Origin: Anaerolineae bacterium
GTDB taxonomy: Bacteria; Chloroflexota; Anaerolineae; UBA4142; SHND01
DNA length: 64,000 nt
Assembly (NCBI GenBank): GCA_020851635.1
Contig: JADZCJ010000002.1
Span: 1-64,000, forward strand
Reading direction: 5' to 3'
This document shows positions 8,137-15,984 of the stretch, in pieces. The stretch's first letter is position 1. The number at the start of each line of letters is the position of its first letter. The notes beneath the pieces are model-generated. The model worked only from the letters and a program-made list of their open reading frames with translations, did no database searches and was not told the DNA's origin. Position numbers and translations under genes: made by a program.

Positions 8137-8958
8137 ATGCCGACGAAAAAATCAACACACACGGCGACACCCGCCCCTTCAGGCAAAATAATCAAGCGCG
8201 CGGCAAAAATACCAAAGTCCAACACCAACAGCGAACCGGAATTCGAGACCTATGGCGATGTTCGCCCGCCGCGCAACGGAGCCAAGCCGTCGGACAAAGC
8301 CGCGATCGTCAGACAGAAAATGACGTTTGGCGACCAAGATGGCAGTCTCTCCTGGCGCGTCTTTCGCATCATGTCCGAATATGTGGACGGGTTCGAGTTC
8401 CTTTCCAAACTCGAACATACGGTCACGTTCTTTGGCTCGGCGCGCCTGCCCGAAGAGAGCGTGTATTATCAAAAGGCGCGCGAGCTGGCGTTTCGTCTTG
8501 CGAAAAAGGGCTACACGATCGTGACGGGCGGCGGACCCGATATTATGGAAGCGGGCAATCGCGGCGCCGCCGAAGCGGACGGCAAGAGTGTGGGTCTCAA
8601 CATCGAATTGCCGTTGGAACAGGAATTCAACCCGTATGTCAAACAAGGCATCGGGTTTCATTATTTCATGTCGCGTAAATTCATGCTGGACTATTCAGCG
8701 CTGGCGTATGTGTTTTTTCCCGGCGGGTTTGGGACGCTGGATGAGCTGTTTACGATCAGCACTTTGATCCAAACGGGCAAGGCGGACCGCGATGTGCCGG
8801 TAGTCCTGATCGGCAGCGAGTTCTGGACCCCGCTTTTTAACTGGATGAGAGAGGGACACGTGGGACAATGGCGGACCGTGGCCGTCGCGGACCTGGAAAT
8901 TTGGAAATTGACGGACAATTTGGACGAGGCCGCCGAATGGATTTACGCGAAAGCATAG
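8137..8958 (+). CDS. LOG-family (TIGR00730-like) Rossmann-fold nucleotide hydrolase
   Basis: Lysine decarboxylase-like/LOG proteins typically release a base from nucleoside 5'-monophosphates, and plant and some bacterial members activate cytokinins. The signature pair is visible: GGGPDIMEAGNRGA (usually GGGPGIMEA, so Gly is replaced by Asp) and FPGGFGTLDELF. About 75 basic, proline-containing residues precede the core, making the protein 273 residues rather than about 190; this extension looks disordered. A possible start-proximal AAGGAG lies at about 8116. Catalytic Glu of PGGxGTxxE is kept. Confidence 0.88.
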   Translation: MPTKKSTHTATPAPSGKIIKRAAKIPKSNTNSEPEFETYGDVRPPRNGAKPSDKAAIVRQKMTFGDQDGSLSWRVFRIMSEYVDGFEFLSKLEHTVTFFGSARLPEESVYYQKARELAFRLAKKGYTIVTGGGPDIMEAGNRGAAEADGKSVGLNIELPLEQEFNPYVKQGIGFHYFMSRKFMLDYSALAYVFFPGGFGTLDELFTISTLIQTGKADRDVPVVLIGSEFWTPLFNWMREGHVGQWRTVAVADLEIWKLTDNLDEAAEWIYAKA

Positions 8959-9036
8959 GATGACAAGCGACAAATGAATTACGACCGGCAGTCCAGGTCG
9001 AATCAGCAAAGACGCGGAGAATAAAGCCGCACACGG

Positions 9037-9066
9037 CGCAAACGCGAGAAAAAGCGCGTTTTTGCG
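9037..9066 (+). terminator. Probable intrinsic terminator of the LOG gene
   Basis: CGCAAACGCG (9037-9046) pairs with CGCGTTTTTGCG (9055-9066) around an 8-base loop. The T-run lies inside the 3' arm, so termination may be partial. Confidence 0.5.
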
Positions 9067-9462
9067 TAACTTGAAAGCCGTGCTAAAATCTTGATGCCAT
9101 CACACCGAATGTGCCGGGGACGTTGCCCGGCAGTGCTGTGATGGCGTTCTTGTGCCAAATTTGTCCGCTATCGCAACAACTATCCATTCTGTTTTGACCA
9201 TCATGTTCAAACGGCAGGCGCAGCATCTCGCTTGCGGCTCATCAAAAGATTGAGGCATGATGCGCTGCGGAACTTTTGACGCCGTTCCACTGTCTATTTA
9301 GAGACCATCTCGGAATGACTGTCGGCGCTCAACGTGTGCCCGGAACAGTAGCGATTGTAGAATTCAAATTTGCTCGCCATTCATTCCGAGATAGATTTTT
9401 GAGGACAGAATTTGACGCAAGCTCGATTCCTCCGCCGATCTCGAAAAGGAGCAAGAAAACGT
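9067..9462. other. Gene-free stretch with two inverted-repeat structures
   Basis: No supported gene. At 9096-9145 an outer 9-bp stem (GCCATCACA/TGTGATGGC) encloses an inner 7-bp stem (TGCCGGG/CCCGGCA), forming a two-tier hairpin with no T-run. Further on, ATCTCGGAATGA at 9307-9318 is repeated inverted and perfectly at 9381-9392, 62 bases apart. I see no clear function for either. They could be structured leader RNA for the lipoprotein gene or remnants of small palindromic elements. Confidence 0.5.
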
Positions 9463-9987
9463 ATGTTTTCACGATTTACAAAACTCGTCTCTGCGTTGGG
9501 TGTGGTCCTGATCCTGGCATCCGCGTGTGGGGGAGGTGCGCCCACGCCGCCTGATGTCCAGACCCAGCCACCGCGCGAACGAACCGCGACGCCGGTCCCC
9601 GCGTCCGATGAAGAGGCGATTCGTCAACTTATCAACGCCGAATGCGAAGCCGTCGTCCAGCAGGACGTTGACCGCTTGCAGGGCATGTGGACAAGCACGG
9701 GCGTGGTAATGGACGCCAACCACACCAAAGACAATCCGGGCGACGATGTGACCTGGAAGAACTGGGAAGCACTGCGCGACCGCTATGTGAATATTATTTT
9801 CCCTTCCAATCCGACTTTTTGCGAACACCCGAACATTCAGGTGACTATCAACGGCGACACGGCGACTGCCACCAGCGCCGTCAACATTGGCGTCACCAAG
9901 TGTGACAACTGCAATGCATGGGTCTTTGCCAAAGACGCCAACGGCTGGAAAATTACATCCCTGACTTATAACCTCAACCAACAATAG
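9463..9987 (+). CDS. Lipoprotein with SnoaL/NTF2-like domain
   Basis: 174 residues from the ATG at 9463, chosen because it begins a clear lipoprotein signal (FSRFTKLVSALGVVLILASAC, with Cys in the LASAC lipobox) and is preceded by AAAAGGAGC. An earlier ATG/TTG frame from 9412 would bury the signal. After a TP-rich linker (about 25-50), residues 55-174 look like a SnoaL/NTF2 cone fold: DEEAIRQLINAECEAVVQQD at the start and NAWVFAKDANGWKITSLTYN at the end. The protein is expected to be anchored on the outer face of the cytoplasmic membrane. The ligand is unknown. Confidence 0.75.
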   Translation: MFSRFTKLVSALGVVLILASACGGGAPTPPDVQTQPPRERTATPVPASDEEAIRQLINAECEAVVQQDVDRLQGMWTSTGVVMDANHTKDNPGDDVTWKNWEALRDRYVNIIFPSNPTFCEHPNIQVTINGDTATATSAVNIGVTKCDNCNAWVFAKDANGWKITSLTYNLNQQ

Positions 9988-9990
9988 ACA

Positions 9991-10025
9991 AGCCCTGCGA
10001 GCCGGTCCCTCGCAGGGCTTTTTTT
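9991..10025 (+). terminator. Intrinsic terminator of the lipoprotein gene
   Basis: AGCCCTGCGAG pairs perfectly with CTCGCAGGGCT around a 7-base loop, followed by at least seven T residues. Confidence 0.92.
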
Positions 10026-10114
10026 CAAACAATATCGCACAGACATCCCCTTTTAACGTCCCCCAACGCTTTTTTTTCGTAATCATGCTATATGCGACTG
10101 TATCTTTTGCCCCC

Positions 10115-10144
10115 TTGTCGCACCTGCCCTGCGAATGATATAAT
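10115..10144 (+). promoter_or_regulatory. Candidate promoter of the REC-GGDDF gene
   Basis: TTGTCG (10115-10120) and a consensus TATAAT (10139-10144) with an 18-base spacer. The start codon follows 20 bases later. Confidence 0.5.
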
Positions 10145-10164
10145 TTAGCGCACAACGCCCGCCT

Positions 10165-11097
10165 ATGGAAAAAATCGGCAACCATCTTTGTGAAAAAATC
10201 CTGATCGTGGACGATATTCGCCTGCATCGCGATCGCACGTCCGAAATCCTGGCGCGGCGCGGTTACGTGACGGTTCAGGCGGAGAACGGCATCCGCGCGT
10301 TGGACATGGTAACCAGCGAAAGCCCCGATCTGGTGATTCTCGACGCCTATATGCCGGATGTGGATGGGCTGGACGTGGTTAAACGCCTAAAAGCCGACCC
10401 CTTTACGCATCATATTCCGATCCTCGTTTTTACGGGCGACGGCAGCACCAATTTCGAAATTCAGACGCTCAGGGGCGGCGCGGACGGTTTTGTGCGCAAG
10501 ACGTTTGACGCTGAAGAACTGGTTGCCAATGTCGAGGCGCTGCTGCGGCGCAGTTATCAATTCAATCCGTTGACCAAGCTGCCCGCCGCGCCGTATCTGC
10601 ATCGCCAGATCAACGCGCGCCTGGCGCAAAATCAACCGACCGCCGTCATTTACGCCGACATTGACCATTTCCGGGCATACAACCAAATATACGGACAACA
10701 GGCGGGCGATCAGGTGCTGCTGCACGTCGCGCGCTTGTTGGTGGAAACACTTCCCGCGCGCGGCGCATTTGTGACGCATCTTGGCGGCGATGATTTTATT
10801 GCTGTGGCGCTGCCCGAGATGGCGGAAACCTTTGCCCAGACGATTGTGGACCGTTTTCGGTTCCTGCGCGACACCTTTTACAGCGCCGACGACCTCGAGC
10901 GCGGACATATTTTTGTGCAGGGGCGACGCGGGGACCAGCGCGCCGTCCCTCTGATGACCCTCTCTGCCGCCCTCGTCAGCAACGAACGCCGTGTCCTCAT
11001 CAACTATGTTCAGGTCAGCGACCTCCTCGCCGATCTTATGCGGTATCTCAAAGCGCAAGGCGGTGGGAACTGGGCGCGCGACCGTCGAACGCGATAA
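10165..11097 (+). CDS. Response regulator with receiver domain and degenerate GGDEF domain
   Basis: Residues 10-125 form a CheY-like receiver: acidic pair D16-D17, phospho-acceptor D60 in ILDAYMPDVDG, Thr in VFTGDG and Lys in VRKTFD. Residues 135-300 resemble a diguanylate cyclase: YADIDHFRAYNQIYGQQAGDQVL for the first metal-binding block and HLGGDDFIAV where GGDEF/GGEEF is expected. GGDDF keeps Gly-Gly-Asp but shortens the acidic side chain, so cyclase activity is doubtful. It lies 87 bases upstream of a CheA-like protein, which could be its kinase partner. Confidence 0.88.
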   Translation: MEKIGNHLCEKILIVDDIRLHRDRTSEILARRGYVTVQAENGIRALDMVTSESPDLVILDAYMPDVDGLDVVKRLKADPFTHHIPILVFTGDGSTNFEIQTLRGGADGFVRKTFDAEELVANVEALLRRSYQFNPLTKLPAAPYLHRQINARLAQNQPTAVIYADIDHFRAYNQIYGQQAGDQVLLHVARLLVETLPARGAFVTHLGGDDFIAVALPEMAETFAQTIVDRFRFLRDTFYSADDLERGHIFVQGRRGDQRAVPLMTLSAALVSNERRVLINYVQVSDLLADLMRYLKAQGGGNWARDRRTR

Positions 11098-11184
11098 CTG
11101 TCAGGCGCGAGCGCTGAGGACTGAGGACTGAGCCGAGGTCAAGCCAAAACTCTGTCCACAGTCCTCGTGCCTCAGTCCTGTCAA

Positions 11185-12693
11185 ATGTCTGCCGATCTCG
11201 AAAAATATCGTTCGATGTATTTTGTGGAAGCGCACGAGCAGCTTGCCGAGATTCATCGCTGTCTCGATGCGCTGGCGGATGCGCCGGATGACCGCAAACA
11301 AGTTCATGCGGCATTTCGCGCCGCGCACACGCTCAAAGCCATGTCCGCGACGATGGGTTATGGCGATTTGACGCGCGCGTCCCACGCGCTCGAAGACCTG
11401 CTGGCGCGCTTGCGAAACCAATCGGAAACGCCGACCGATCTGTCGGTCCGCCTCTTGCGCAATGCCACCGAGGAAATAAACGCGCGCTTGCGTCACGCCG
11501 AAGCGAACGCAATGATCGCTTTGGCGGACACCCCCCCCTCCGATGATTTGGGTGACCCGAACCTCCCGGTGCCGCTCGCCGCGCATGTGCGCGTGCGACA
11601 ACAGGATTTGAATCTGTTGTTGGAATTGGTGGCAGAGCTCGCGGCGAGCAGCAACGTGCTGGAAAATGCCGCGCTGCAATCCGAAACGCCGAATGCCGCC
11701 GCAGCCGTCCGCAACCAGCGCGAGCTCGTGGCACAGGTGCGCCGCCTCACCTGGCAGCTCAACATGTCAACGGTAGGACCCGTGTTTGACCGCTATGCAC
11801 GCGTGCTGGGTGAATTGGCGCGGCAGCAAAACAAGACGATTCGCGTGGTGACGCAGGGGACGGACGTGGAATTGTGTCACACCATGTTGGACGAACTCTA
11901 CGAGCCGCTCCTGCATCTTTTGCGCAACGCGATTACACACGGCATAGAAATGCCGGCGGAACGGACGTGGAGTCATAAGGATGCGGCGGGCAGCATCACC
12001 CTGCGCGCCCAGCGCAGCGGTGACCGCGTGATCATTCAAATCGCCGATGACGGGCGCGGGATGGACCCGGGCGAGATTTTGCAAGCTGCCTATGCCCAGG
12101 GCTTGGTGACGCGCGAACAGCGGCGGGAGATGAACGCGCGGGACGCGCTGCGTCTGATTCTTTTGCCGAATTTCTCGATGGCGCACACTGTCACGGCAAA
12201 CGCGGGGCGCGGGATTGGCATGAGCGTGGTACAAGAGTGTTTGAACGCCGTCGGCGGTCGCATTGACATCCGGTCCGAATTGGGTCATGGCACGACCTTT
12301 ACGTTGGATGTGCCGCGCCTGGTGGGGCTGATGGAAGTGGAACTGGTGAGGGCGGGCACACGGGTTTATGCCATTCCAACCATCGAGATCGCCGGCGCGC
12401 ACATCTGGCAGCCGTCCGAAATTGCCAGACGCCAAAAAGAGATCGAATGGCGCGTTTTTGACGTGGCAACCCTCAAACCTGCCACCAAAGCGCAGTTGAC
12501 CACACCTGGGGGTGTGCCGCTCGTCGAATTTCGCATGCCTCCAGGCGTAGCGCTGCGCGTGGATGAACTGCTGGGCAAAGCGCTGTTGAATTATCCTTTT
12601 GCCGTGCGCGCCGCCTCGATTCCGATTCTCGAACCGTCCGCGCTGCTGCGTGATCAGTCCCCACATCCTGCCCCCACCCGCAATATCCAATAA
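11185..12693 (+). CDS. CheA-like histidine kinase (Hpt - ATPase - CheW)
   Basis: Domain order: Hpt (1-110) with phospho-His H48 in RAAHTLKAMSATMGY; a linker/dimerisation region (about 130-190); an HATPase domain with HLLRNAITHGIE (N box), IADDGRGMDP (G1) and GRGIGMSVVQECL (G2); and a CheW-like adaptor at about 375-495. The CheY-binding P2 domain of chemotaxis CheA is absent. The usual DHG of the N box reads THG. No methyl-accepting receptor or other che gene is in view, so it probably serves a non-chemotactic pathway with the adjacent REC-GGDDF protein. ATG 11185 is preferred over GTG 11167. Confidence 0.9.
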   Translation: MSADLEKYRSMYFVEAHEQLAEIHRCLDALADAPDDRKQVHAAFRAAHTLKAMSATMGYGDLTRASHALEDLLARLRNQSETPTDLSVRLLRNATEEINARLRHAEANAMIALADTPPSDDLGDPNLPVPLAAHVRVRQQDLNLLLELVAELAASSNVLENAALQSETPNAAAAVRNQRELVAQVRRLTWQLNMSTVGPVFDRYARVLGELARQQNKTIRVVTQGTDVELCHTMLDELYEPLLHLLRNAITHGIEMPAERTWSHKDAAGSITLRAQRSGDRVIIQIADDGRGMDPGEILQAAYAQGLVTREQRREMNARDALRLILLPNFSMAHTVTANAGRGIGMSVVQECLNAVGGRIDIRSELGHGTTFTLDVPRLVGLMEVELVRAGTRVYAIPTIEIAGAHIWQPSEIARRQKEIEWRVFDVATLKPATKAQLTTPGGVPLVEFRMPPGVALRVDELLGKALLNYPFAVRAASIPILEPSALLRDQSPHPAPTRNIQ

Positions 12694-12778
12694 CACCGTT
12701 TTTATCTTTGCCCCGCTTGTGATAATCTAGGGGCGTATCTTGCTCATCCATCGCGTCCGATAAAAATCTTGCGCGCAA

Positions 12779-13885
12779 ATGGGTGCAGTGGACGCGCCTT
12801 TTATTTTGAAACTCGCCTTTGTCGTCAGCTGGCTAAACCAATACGGCGGCGCGGAACGCGTGCTAGAAGCGGCACATGCGCTTTATCCCGATGCGCCGAT
12901 ATACACGTCCATGTACGATCCCGCCGCCATGCCGCGCGCCTATCGGGGCTGGGATATTCGCGTTTCGTTCATGGACCGATTGCCATATGTCTACCGGCGG
13001 CACCAGCTTTTTTTGCCATTGTATCGCTATGCGTTTGAAGGGTTTGATTTGAGCGGGTACGACAAGATTCTTTCGATCACCAGCGCGTTCGCGCACGGGA
13101 TTCAGAAACCCAAGTCGGCAGAGCACATTTGCTATTGTCTCACCCCCGCGCGCTTTTTGTGGCAGTATGACGAGTATGTGATGCACGAGCCGGTGAACGG
13201 CGTGGCGCGAAAATTTTTACCGGCGATGGTGTCGCAGCTGCGCGAATGGGACCGCCGCGCCGCGTCACGCGTGGACGAGTTTATAGCGATTTCGCGCGAG
13301 GTGCAGAACCGCATTCGGGCGTGCTATGGGCGCGAGTCGTGCATTGTCTATCCGCCTGTGGGCGCGGACGCTTTTCATATCGCCCCTCCCGCCGAGATTG
13401 GCGATTATTTTTTGATTATTTCGCGTCTCATCCCCTACAAGCGCATCGAGCTGGCAGTGGATGCCTTTAACGAAACGGGGCAGCCGCTGCTCATTGCGGG
13501 CGACGGGCGCGACCGGGCGCGCCTGCAAGCGCGCGCCAAATCCAATATCAAATTTCTGGGACGCGTTTCCGACCGGGAACGGTTGGACTTGATGGCGCGC
13601 TGCAAGGCATTTGTGTTTCCCGGGCAAGAGGATTTTGGCATTACGCCGCTGGAAGCGAACGCGGCGGGTCGCCCCGTGATTGCCTATGGAGGGGGGGGGG
13701 CGTTGGATACGGTCATTCCGGGAATGAACGGCGTGCTCTTTGATTTCCCGACGACGAGCGCGCTGGTCGAATCGCTGCAAACGTTCGATGCCTCAGATTA
13801 TGATTCGCAGCAGATTCGGGCGCACGCCGAACGGTTTGATACGCGCGTATTTCAAGAAGCGATTAGGGCGCGCATTGCGGCGTGA
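12779..13885 (+). CDS. Family 4 glycosyltransferase
   Basis: A GT-B fold retaining glycosyltransferase, likely transferring a sugar from a nucleotide donor to a lipid-linked or polysaccharide acceptor in the cytoplasm. The N-terminal acceptor half has LNQYGGAERVLEA; the donor half has ISRLIPYKRIELAVDAF, LIAGDGRDRARL and the E-x7-E-type block EDFGITPLEANAAGRPVIAYGGGG. 368 residues is normal. The YGGGGA stretch is encoded by a run of ten G residues (13691-13700), a site prone to slippage. It opens the polysaccharide region upstream of Wzz, CpsD and Rml genes. Confidence 0.93.
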   Translation: MGAVDAPFILKLAFVVSWLNQYGGAERVLEAAHALYPDAPIYTSMYDPAAMPRAYRGWDIRVSFMDRLPYVYRRHQLFLPLYRYAFEGFDLSGYDKILSITSAFAHGIQKPKSAEHICYCLTPARFLWQYDEYVMHEPVNGVARKFLPAMVSQLREWDRRAASRVDEFIAISREVQNRIRACYGRESCIVYPPVGADAFHIAPPAEIGDYFLIISRLIPYKRIELAVDAFNETGQPLLIAGDGRDRARLQARAKSNIKFLGRVSDRERLDLMARCKAFVFPGQEDFGITPLEANAAGRPVIAYGGGGALDTVIPGMNGVLFDFPTTSALVESLQTFDASDYDSQQIRAHAERFDTRVFQEAIRARIAA

Positions 13886-14055
13886 CGTAGAGACGCAAGA
13901 TCTTGCGTCTCTATGCGATCCACCCAGACGCAAGATCTTGCGTCTCTATGCGATCCACCCAGACGCAACATCTTGCGTCTCTATGCGATCCACCCAGACG
14001 CAACATCTTGCGTCTCTATGCGATCCACCCAGACGCAATATCTTGCGTCTCTACG
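13886..14055. repeat. REP-like palindromic array, five 20-bp cores at 35-bp intervals
   Basis: A 20-bp palindrome AGACGCAAGATCTTGCGTCT starts at 13891 and recurs at 13926, 13961, 13996 and 14031. Copies 3 and 4 read AACATC and copy 5 reads AATATC at the centre. Four identical 15-base linkers (CTATGCGATCCACCC) separate them. The array is bounded by CGTAG on the left and CTACG on the right, so it looks like one 30-bp palindrome that was expanded internally. It follows directly on the GT4 stop codon and could act as a transcription or mRNA-stability boundary. Confidence 0.9.
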
Positions 14056-14160
14056 CAAATTCCCCCAATTCACCGACACGGAACGTTCTGCACGCAAAAC
14101 CAGTCTTTCTTGTAGGGAATGCACGTTTGGTTGGGCTTGTTGTTTGTAAGGAGGTTTGCC

Positions 14161-14349
14161 TTGGACGATTTGACTCTGACCTCGTCGGAGCTCCTCTCGG
14201 AATTGACCCCGCGCGAGCGACAAATTTCCCTCCTCGTGGTGCGGGGTCTGAACGGCAGGTATTTACTTTTTGCAATCCTTCCACTCGCGCTTATACTCGT
14301 TTTGTTGCCTCACAGCTTGAACAGAGGCATTCATCGCTTGCCCACATGA
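14161..14349 (+). CDS. Short ORF with a truncated LuxR-type HTH start and a hydrophobic tail
   Basis: TTG at 14161 is preceded at the right distance by a perfect AAGGAGG (14148-14154). The 62-residue product contains ELLSELTPRERQISLLVVRG, matching the first helix of LuxR-family DNA-binding domains, then changes into a hydrophobic stretch YLLFAILPLALILVLL instead of the recognition helix. Its TGA overlaps the ATG of the following Wzz-like gene (ATGA), so translation may be coupled. It could be a remnant regulator or a leader peptide. That it is expressed is inference. Confidence 0.4.
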   Translation: MDDLTLTSSELLSELTPRERQISLLVVRGLNGRYLLFAILPLALILVLLPHSLNRGIHRLPT

Positions 14350-15017
14350 CAGACATTCGCGAATACTGGCGCATTTTTCGTGCGCGGTGGTACATCCCCG
14401 TACTTCTCACCGTACTGACCGTTCTCTTTTCCGTTCTGACCTATCAAGCGCCCCCACCCACCTATTTAGCCACCCTGCGGTTCACGATTGGAGTGAATGC
14501 CAACCCAAACGTGACGGGCACGGACCCGATTCTCGCTGCCTACCAGGCGTCGGAATACATTCGCGACGATTTTGTGGACATTTTACGCAGCGACATGTTT
14601 GCGAACGACGTCAATACCGCGCTCAACGACCCCAATTTAAAGATTTCCAAAGGCAACATCTCGGGCGCGGTCGAACGTCAGCGGCGCATCATGTCCATGA
14701 CGATTGCCTGGAACAACCCCGAGCAAGCCGCGCGCATCGCCGAGGCGGCAGCAAAGACGTTAGAGACGCAAAACGCAAAGTATTTTGCCCAACTGGGCGC
14801 GGCGGGCGCGACTGTCACACTCATTGATAATCCGAGCGTTTCGCCCGTGATACAGGGCTTGCGCGAACGCCTCGACCTGCCCATCCGCGCGCTGCTCGCA
14901 TTTTTGGCAGGCATCGTCATCATTTTCATACTGGACTATTTGGACGACAGCGTGAGAGGGAGCCGCGACCTGGAAAAGATGGGATTCAAGGTGATGGGAG
15001 AGATACCGGACCGGTGA
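14346..15017 (+). CDS. Wzz/GumC-like polysaccharide chain-length protein
   Basis: 223 residues from the ATG at 14346. An N-terminal IREYWRIFRARWYIPVLLTVLTVLFSVL carries the first membrane helix; a periplasm-facing domain follows (to about residue 180); the second helix LLAFLAGIVIIFILDYL lies near 190, ending in a short cytosolic tail with LGFKVMGEIP-like sequence (LEKMGFKVMGEIPDR). This two-helix layout is typical of Wzz co-polymerases that set exopolysaccharide chain length with a CpsD-type kinase. The longer open frame from 13740 runs through the repeat array and is not real upstream of this ATG. Confidence 0.82.
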   Translation: MTDIREYWRIFRARWYIPVLLTVLTVLFSVLTYQAPPPTYLATLRFTIGVNANPNVTGTDPILAAYQASEYIRDDFVDILRSDMFANDVNTALNDPNLKISKGNISGAVERQRRIMSMTIAWNNPEQAARIAEAAAKTLETQNAKYFAQLGAAGATVTLIDNPSVSPVIQGLRERLDLPIRALLAFLAGIVIIFILDYLDDSVRGSRDLEKMGFKVMGEIPDR

Positions 15018-15186
15018 ATTTCGATTTTCAAATTTCGATTTTCGAATGAGTCTGACGATTGACGTTTTACGTTGCTCCTTTGACAATTGTCCTTGGTCCC
15101 CGGTCGTTCGTCCATCGTCCGCATTTGCGATAGGCGTTACGGTCTGCTAAGATGTTCCCCGCTTTCCTGAAAGGAGTTATTGCACT

Positions 15187-15912
15187 ATGGATTTACGAGA
15201 ATATGGACGCGTTCTGATTCGACGCGGTTGGATCGTGATTGTCGTGGCGATTGTGGGCGCACTGGCTGCGTTCCTGTTTAGCCGCCTCCAGACCCCGATT
15301 TATCGTTCGTCCATCACATTGTTGGTGCAGGCGTCGCGCCCGTCGGATTATTGACAGGGGCTTGCGATCAAAAATTCGCTGCGGCAGTACGGGCTCCAGT
15401 TACAGACCAAGACCATTGCGCAAAAGGTCATTGACCAGCTGCAGCTCGATATTCCCCCCGAAAAATTTCTCGGCGGCGTCGAAGTGAGCGCAAACGAAGC
15501 CGATACCTCCGTTCAGGTGGCGGTCAAGGACCCGAATATTGACAATGTTCAGCGCATGACGCAGGCGCTGGCAGAGAACTTTATCATTCTCCACCAGCAG
15601 GAAAATCTGCAGGTTGATCAAAACGACCGCCTGCTCGTTGCGATTCTCGACAACGCTTCGCCGCCCGAAAAATTCTCGCCCAAGACCACCATCAATGTGA
15701 TTGCGGGCGCCATTCTCGGCGCGCTCGCCGGGGTGATTGCCATTTTTGCGCTCGAATACATCCAGTCGGGTTATATCCGCAAACCCGAAGACATCGAACG
15801 CGTGCTTGGCTTGAACGTGCTCGGCATTATTCCGACCATCAGTAGCAAGGACGCAACCGCCAAACAGCCCGCCGCCGTCAAACGTGAAACGTCCAACGTC
15901 ACGACGGGTTGA
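15187..15912 (+). pseudogene. Second Wzz/GumC-like protein, interrupted by an in-frame TGA
   Basis: ATG 15187 (after GAAAGGAG) starts a 241-codon frame with one internal stop, TGA at 15352-15354 (codon 56). Before it: LREYGRVLIRRGWIVIVVAI (first membrane helix) and LLVQASRPSDY. After it, in the same frame: QGLAIKNSLRQYGLQLQTKT and a second helix INVIAGAILGALAGVIAIFAL, then KPEDIERVLGLNVLGIIP. TGG (Trp) or another sense codon is expected at codon 56. TGA is an ordinary stop elsewhere in the window, so this is a point mutation, a sequencing error or readthrough. A GTG restart at 15484 would lack the first helix. Confidence 0.8.
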
Positions 15913-15984
15913 CAAAAGAAAAAAGTGGATAGCCAGACTCTCATTTGACGTTTGACGCATCGCGTTTCACGTCTCGCATCTCGC

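Noticed and set aside
13891-14050. CRISPR array
   Set aside because: The repeated units are perfect palindromes and the 15-base linkers are identical, not unique spacers; no cas gene is near.
13740-14345. N-terminal 200 residues of an extended Wzz frame
   Set aside because: This part translates the repeat array and overlaps the GT4 gene; the conserved protein starts at 14346.
15352-15354. TGA recoded as tryptophan in this organism
   Set aside because: Many intact genes in the window end in TGA, including overlapping ATGA pairs, so TGA acts as a stop.
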